NCBI GenBank assembly: GCA_003576695.1 | Contig: QOZQ01000001.1 | Location: 248,001 to 312,000 of the forward strand | Direction of reading: 5' to 3' | DNA: 64,000 bases | Origin: Taklimakanibacter lacteus | GTDB lineage: Bacteria > Pseudomonadota > Alphaproteobacteria > Rhizobiales > Aestuariivirgaceae | Part shown: one piece after another, positions 61,629 through 64,000 of the stretch | How the letters are laid out: every line of letters starts with the position of its first letter | Numbering within the stretch: position 1 is the stretch's first letter | Notes under the pieces: model-generated | Told to the model about the DNA's origin: nothing | Seen by the model: only the letters and a program-made list of their open reading frames with translations | The model's database searches: none | Program-made: the position numbers and the translations under genes

Positions 61629-63143
61629 TCATTCGAGAGCAGGATCGACCTTCTCGCGGGCTTCCGTCAAGGCGCGATCGAGGATCGAGCCCGATTGCAG
61701 TTCGGTGATCAGAGGCGCGATATCGAAGATCGTCTCGCCTTCGCGCCCGATCGGCAGCATGTCGCCCAGTATCTCGACCGCCGGGCGGATGCCGCGGCCG
61801 AGATCGGCCTTGCGCAGGCGCCGGCGCCTGATGGCCCAGACCGCGATCATCATTTCGAGCCCGGCGATCTTCCAGCCGGCATCGATGACACGCATCAGGT
61901 CATGCACGGCATGAAGCGCGTGGCTCGCGGTGTCCTCGACGCCATCGGCCACCTGGCCGACGGAATTGAGGAGACTGGGGCGGGCCCAGATCTTGACCGA
62001 GGTGACGAGGGAAGCGGTGATGTGGCCGAGATTGAGGAACTGCACGCCGCCCACCGCACCCGCCTCCTCGGCAAGACCGGTGGGCAGGCCGGTGAAGGCC
62101 GGCCATTGCTGCTTGTGCACGCGCTCGCCAGCCAGATCGCACATCTTGGCCAGAGCCTGGCGCAAATGATCGGCGGCGAGGGTAAGCCTTGTGGTGTCCA
62201 TATTGCCGTTCGATACGGCGTTGCCGCTGATGCGATCGATGATCGGGTTGTCATTTACCGAATTGAGCTCGCTGTTCCACACATCTGCGGCTGATGCGAA
62301 GACTTCCGCTGCCGCGCCATGAACCTGCGAGGCGCAGCGGAAGGAAAGGGGATCCTGCAGAAGACGCGCCTCGCCCGGTTTCCACAGGCGGCTGTCGGCG
62401 AGGTAATTGCGCATGCGCAGAGCGCTGCGGCGCTGGCCCCGGCGTTTATGGGCGCGATTGGCCTCTTCCGAGATGGCGCCGAGATTGCCGCGAAATCCTT
62501 CCAGCGCCACCGCGGCGGCCAGATCGAAGGCCGGCATCAGGCGTTCGGCGGAGGCCAGCGCGATGGAGCCTTGGGCGAGCGAGACCGCATTGTTGTTGAT
62601 GAGGGAGAGCGTTTCCTTCGGCCTCGGCAGACCGAGCTTCTTCGCCTCGGGGCGGTTGAGCAGCCAATACGACAATTGCGCATTGGGCACGAGGTCGGAG
62701 GCGCCGACCGAGCCCGAGCCATCGATCTCCGGCATCTTCGCGCTGTTGATCGCGCCCGCAATCACTTCCACCAGCTCCGGCGAGACGCCGGAGAGGCCAT
62801 GGGCGAACTGGTTGGCGAGAAAGAGCAGGGCGCCGTGCACGGCCTCGGGAGGCAGAGTCGGTCCCGGCACGCGCGTCGCATGCGCCGCGACGAGCTTGGC
62901 GTTATAGGCAGCCGCCGTGGCCGGATCGACCTTGAAATCCTTCTGCGAGCCGACGCCGGTGGTGATGCCATAGGCAGGACGGTTCTCTTTCAGGATGGTC
63001 TCGACGATGTCGCGCGAGGCCCTGATCGCCGCGAAGGCCGAAGGGGCGACGGAGACGGCGAGCATACCGGAAGCAGCCCGCGCGAGTTCGCGGAAATCGA
63101 GATCGTGGCCGGTGATGACGAGGGACGGCATGTGCTGGGTCAT
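61629..63143 (-). CDS. hutH: HutH-like aromatic amino-acid/histidine ammonia-lyase with altered MIO triad
   Basis: This 504-residue protein belongs to the histidine/phenylalanine ammonia-lyase family. It has YGITTGVG (Y58, the catalytic tyrosine region), LINNNAVSLAQGSIAL, QDPLSFRCASQVHGA and SVNDNPII. At the cofactor site, where the family has GSVGASGDL, it reads GSVGASDL (A148, S149, D150): the glycine of the Ala-Ser-Gly triad that cyclises to MIO is missing. ATG 63143 overlaps the 3' end of the urocanate hydratase gene and fits the domain start. Neighbourhood argues for a histidine-related role, but the chemistry may differ. Confidence 0.82.
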   Translation of the reverse strand: MTQHMPSLVITGHDLDFRELARAASGMLAVSVAPSAFAAIRASRDIVETILKENRPAYGITTGVGSQKDFKVDPATAAAYNAKLVAAHATRVPGPTLPPEAVHGALLFLANQFAHGLSGVSPELVEVIAGAINSAKMPEIDGSGSVGASDLVPNAQLSYWLLNRPEAKKLGLPRPKETLSLINNNAVSLAQGSIALASAERLMPAFDLAAAVALEGFRGNLGAISEEANRAHKRRGQRRSALRMRNYLADSRLWKPGEARLLQDPLSFRCASQVHGAAAEVFASAADVWNSELNSVNDNPIIDRISGNAVSNGNMDTTRLTLAADHLRQALAKMCDLAGERVHKQQWPAFTGLPTGLAEEAGAVGGVQFLNLGHITASLVTSVKIWARPSLLNSVGQVADGVEDTASHALHAVHDLMRVIDAGWKIAGLEMMIAVWAIRRRRLRKADLGRGIRPAVEILGDMLPIGREGETIFDIAPLITELQSGSILDRALTEAREKVDPALE

Positions 63144-63151
63144 CTCTGCTC

Positions 63152-64000
63152 TCAAACGCCGATGCCGAGCGACGGCAATTTGAGGCCCTGTTCTTTCGCG
63201 CAATTGATGGCGATGTCATAGCCCGCATCGGCATGACGCATGACGCCGGTGCCCGGATCGTTCCACAGAACACGCTCGAGCCTTCGCGCCGCATCGTCCG
63301 AGCCGTCGCAGACGACGACCATGCCCGAATGCTGCGAAAAGCCCATGCCGACGCCGCCGCCATGATGCAGCGACACCCAGGTCGCGCCGCTCGCGGTGTT
63401 GAGCAGCGCATTGAGGAGCGGCCAGTCGGAAACGGCATCCGAGCCATCCATCATCGCCTCGGTCTCGCGGTTGGGCGAGGCGACCGAGCCAGAATCCAGA
63501 TGATCGCGGCCAATGACGATGGGCGCTTCGACTTCGCCGTTCTTGACCATTTCATTGAAGGCGAGGCCCAGACGATGGCGCTGGCCGAGGCCGACCCAGC
63601 AGATGCGGGCGGGAAGGCCCTGGAAGGCGATGCGCTCCCTGGCCATGTCGAGCCAGTTGTGGAGATGCGGATCATCCGGGATCAGCTCCTTCACGCGCTG
63701 GTCGGTCCTGTAGATGTCTTGCGGGTTGCCGGAGAGAGCGGCCCAGCGGAAGGGACCGATGCCGCGGCAGAAGAGCGGACGGATATAAGCCGGGACGAAG
63801 CCCGGAAAGGCGAAAGCGTCCTTGAGGCCCATATCGAGGGCGACCTGGCGGATGTTGTTGCCGTAATCGAGGGTCGGCACACCGGCCTTGTGGAAAGCGA
63901 GCATCGCCTCGACATGGACGCGCATGGATTGCTTCGCCGCCGCTTCGACGGCCTTGGGATCGGAGACGCGCTTCTCTTCCCATTCGGCAATGGTCCAGCC
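63152..64000 (-). CDS. hutU: urocanate hydratase (5' end outside window)
   Basis: This is the C-terminal 282 residues of urocanate hydratase, which converts urocanate to imidazolonepropionate with tightly bound NAD. It is recognised by [47 protein letters not shown] and [17 protein letters not shown]. The frame is open to the window edge, so the start lies beyond 64000. It stands just upstream of the hutH-like gene and confirms a histidine-utilisation operon. Confidence 0.95.
   Translation of the reverse strand, partial: GWTIAEWEEKRVSDPKAVEAAAKQSMRVHVEAMLAFHKAGVPTLDYGNNIRQVALDMGLKDAFAFPGFVPAYIRPLFCRGIGPFRWAALSGNPQDIYRTDQRVKELIPDDPHLHNWLDMARERIAFQGLPARICWVGLGQRHRLGLAFNEMVKNGEVEAPIVIGRDHLDSGSVASPNRETEAMMDGSDAVSDWPLLNALLNTASGATWVSLHHGGGVGMGFSQHSGMVVVCDGSDDAARRLERVLWNDPGTGVMRHADAGYDIAINCAKEQGLKLPSLGIGV

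Overview
The window looks like chromosome (or a large replicon) of a GC-rich alphaproteobacterium of the Hyphomicrobiales (Rhizobiales) type. The evidence is the density of ABC uptake systems, MocD/MocE-like proteins, a two-domain fused betaine permease, a split transketolase, and several families of extragenic palindromic repeats of the kind seen in rhizobia and relatives. No rRNA, tRNA, CRISPR array, phage or recognisable transposase was found. Almost every gene serves scavenging and catabolism of sugars, amino-acid derivatives, polyamines and betaines.

Layout. 1-3.8 kb: end of a CUT2-type sugar ABC transporter operon followed by a MocD-like desaturase, a PanB-like protein and a MocE-like Rieske ferredoxin. 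4.0-5.5 kb: a cupin, a relic of an FMN hydroxy-acid dehydrogenase and a LysR regulator. 5.6-13.6 kb: a seven-gene operon (SDR dehydrogenase, CUT1 ABC transporter, split transketolase, SMP-30 lactonase) for an unknown sugar or polyol. 13.7-16.3 kb: two divergent flavin amine/amino-acid oxidases. 16.4-19.1 kb: RlpA, a META-domain protein and an MFS transporter.

19.2-42 kb is the least ordinary part. It holds three metal-dependent amidohydrolases of different families (D-aminoacylase, M20, imidazolonase-like), two COG0523/CobW metal-chaperone GTPases, two paralogous OprB-like porins, three AraC regulators, an HdeD protein, a DUF3100-like membrane protein and a giant autotransporter. The AraC/D-aminoacylase/CobW block is bracketed by direct copies of a 117-bp palindromic repeat. 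The porin/amidohydrolase/AraC/DUF3100 block is bracketed by two other repeated intergenic modules and by a relic copy of the hdeD-cobW junction. This suggests an island built from repeat-bounded modules.

41.4-43.2 kb: a serine hydrolase and a DUF559 nuclease gene flanked by inverted palindromic repeats. 43.2-52.2 kb: a polyamine block with a Pot-type ABC transporter (two full substrate-binding proteins and the remnant of a third), an SDR, an amidase and an acetylpolyamine amidohydrolase. 52.3-61.0 kb: a DeoR regulator and a glycine-betaine uptake and catabolism operon (ProX, ProV, fused ProW, choline-kinase-like phosphotransferase, dimethylglycine dehydrogenase-like enzyme). 61.2-64 kb: a protease inhibitor and the end of a hut operon whose HutH-like lyase lacks the standard Ala-Ser-Gly cofactor triad.

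Family names come from reading motifs and from memory of the families. No database search was possible, so substrates are mostly inferred.
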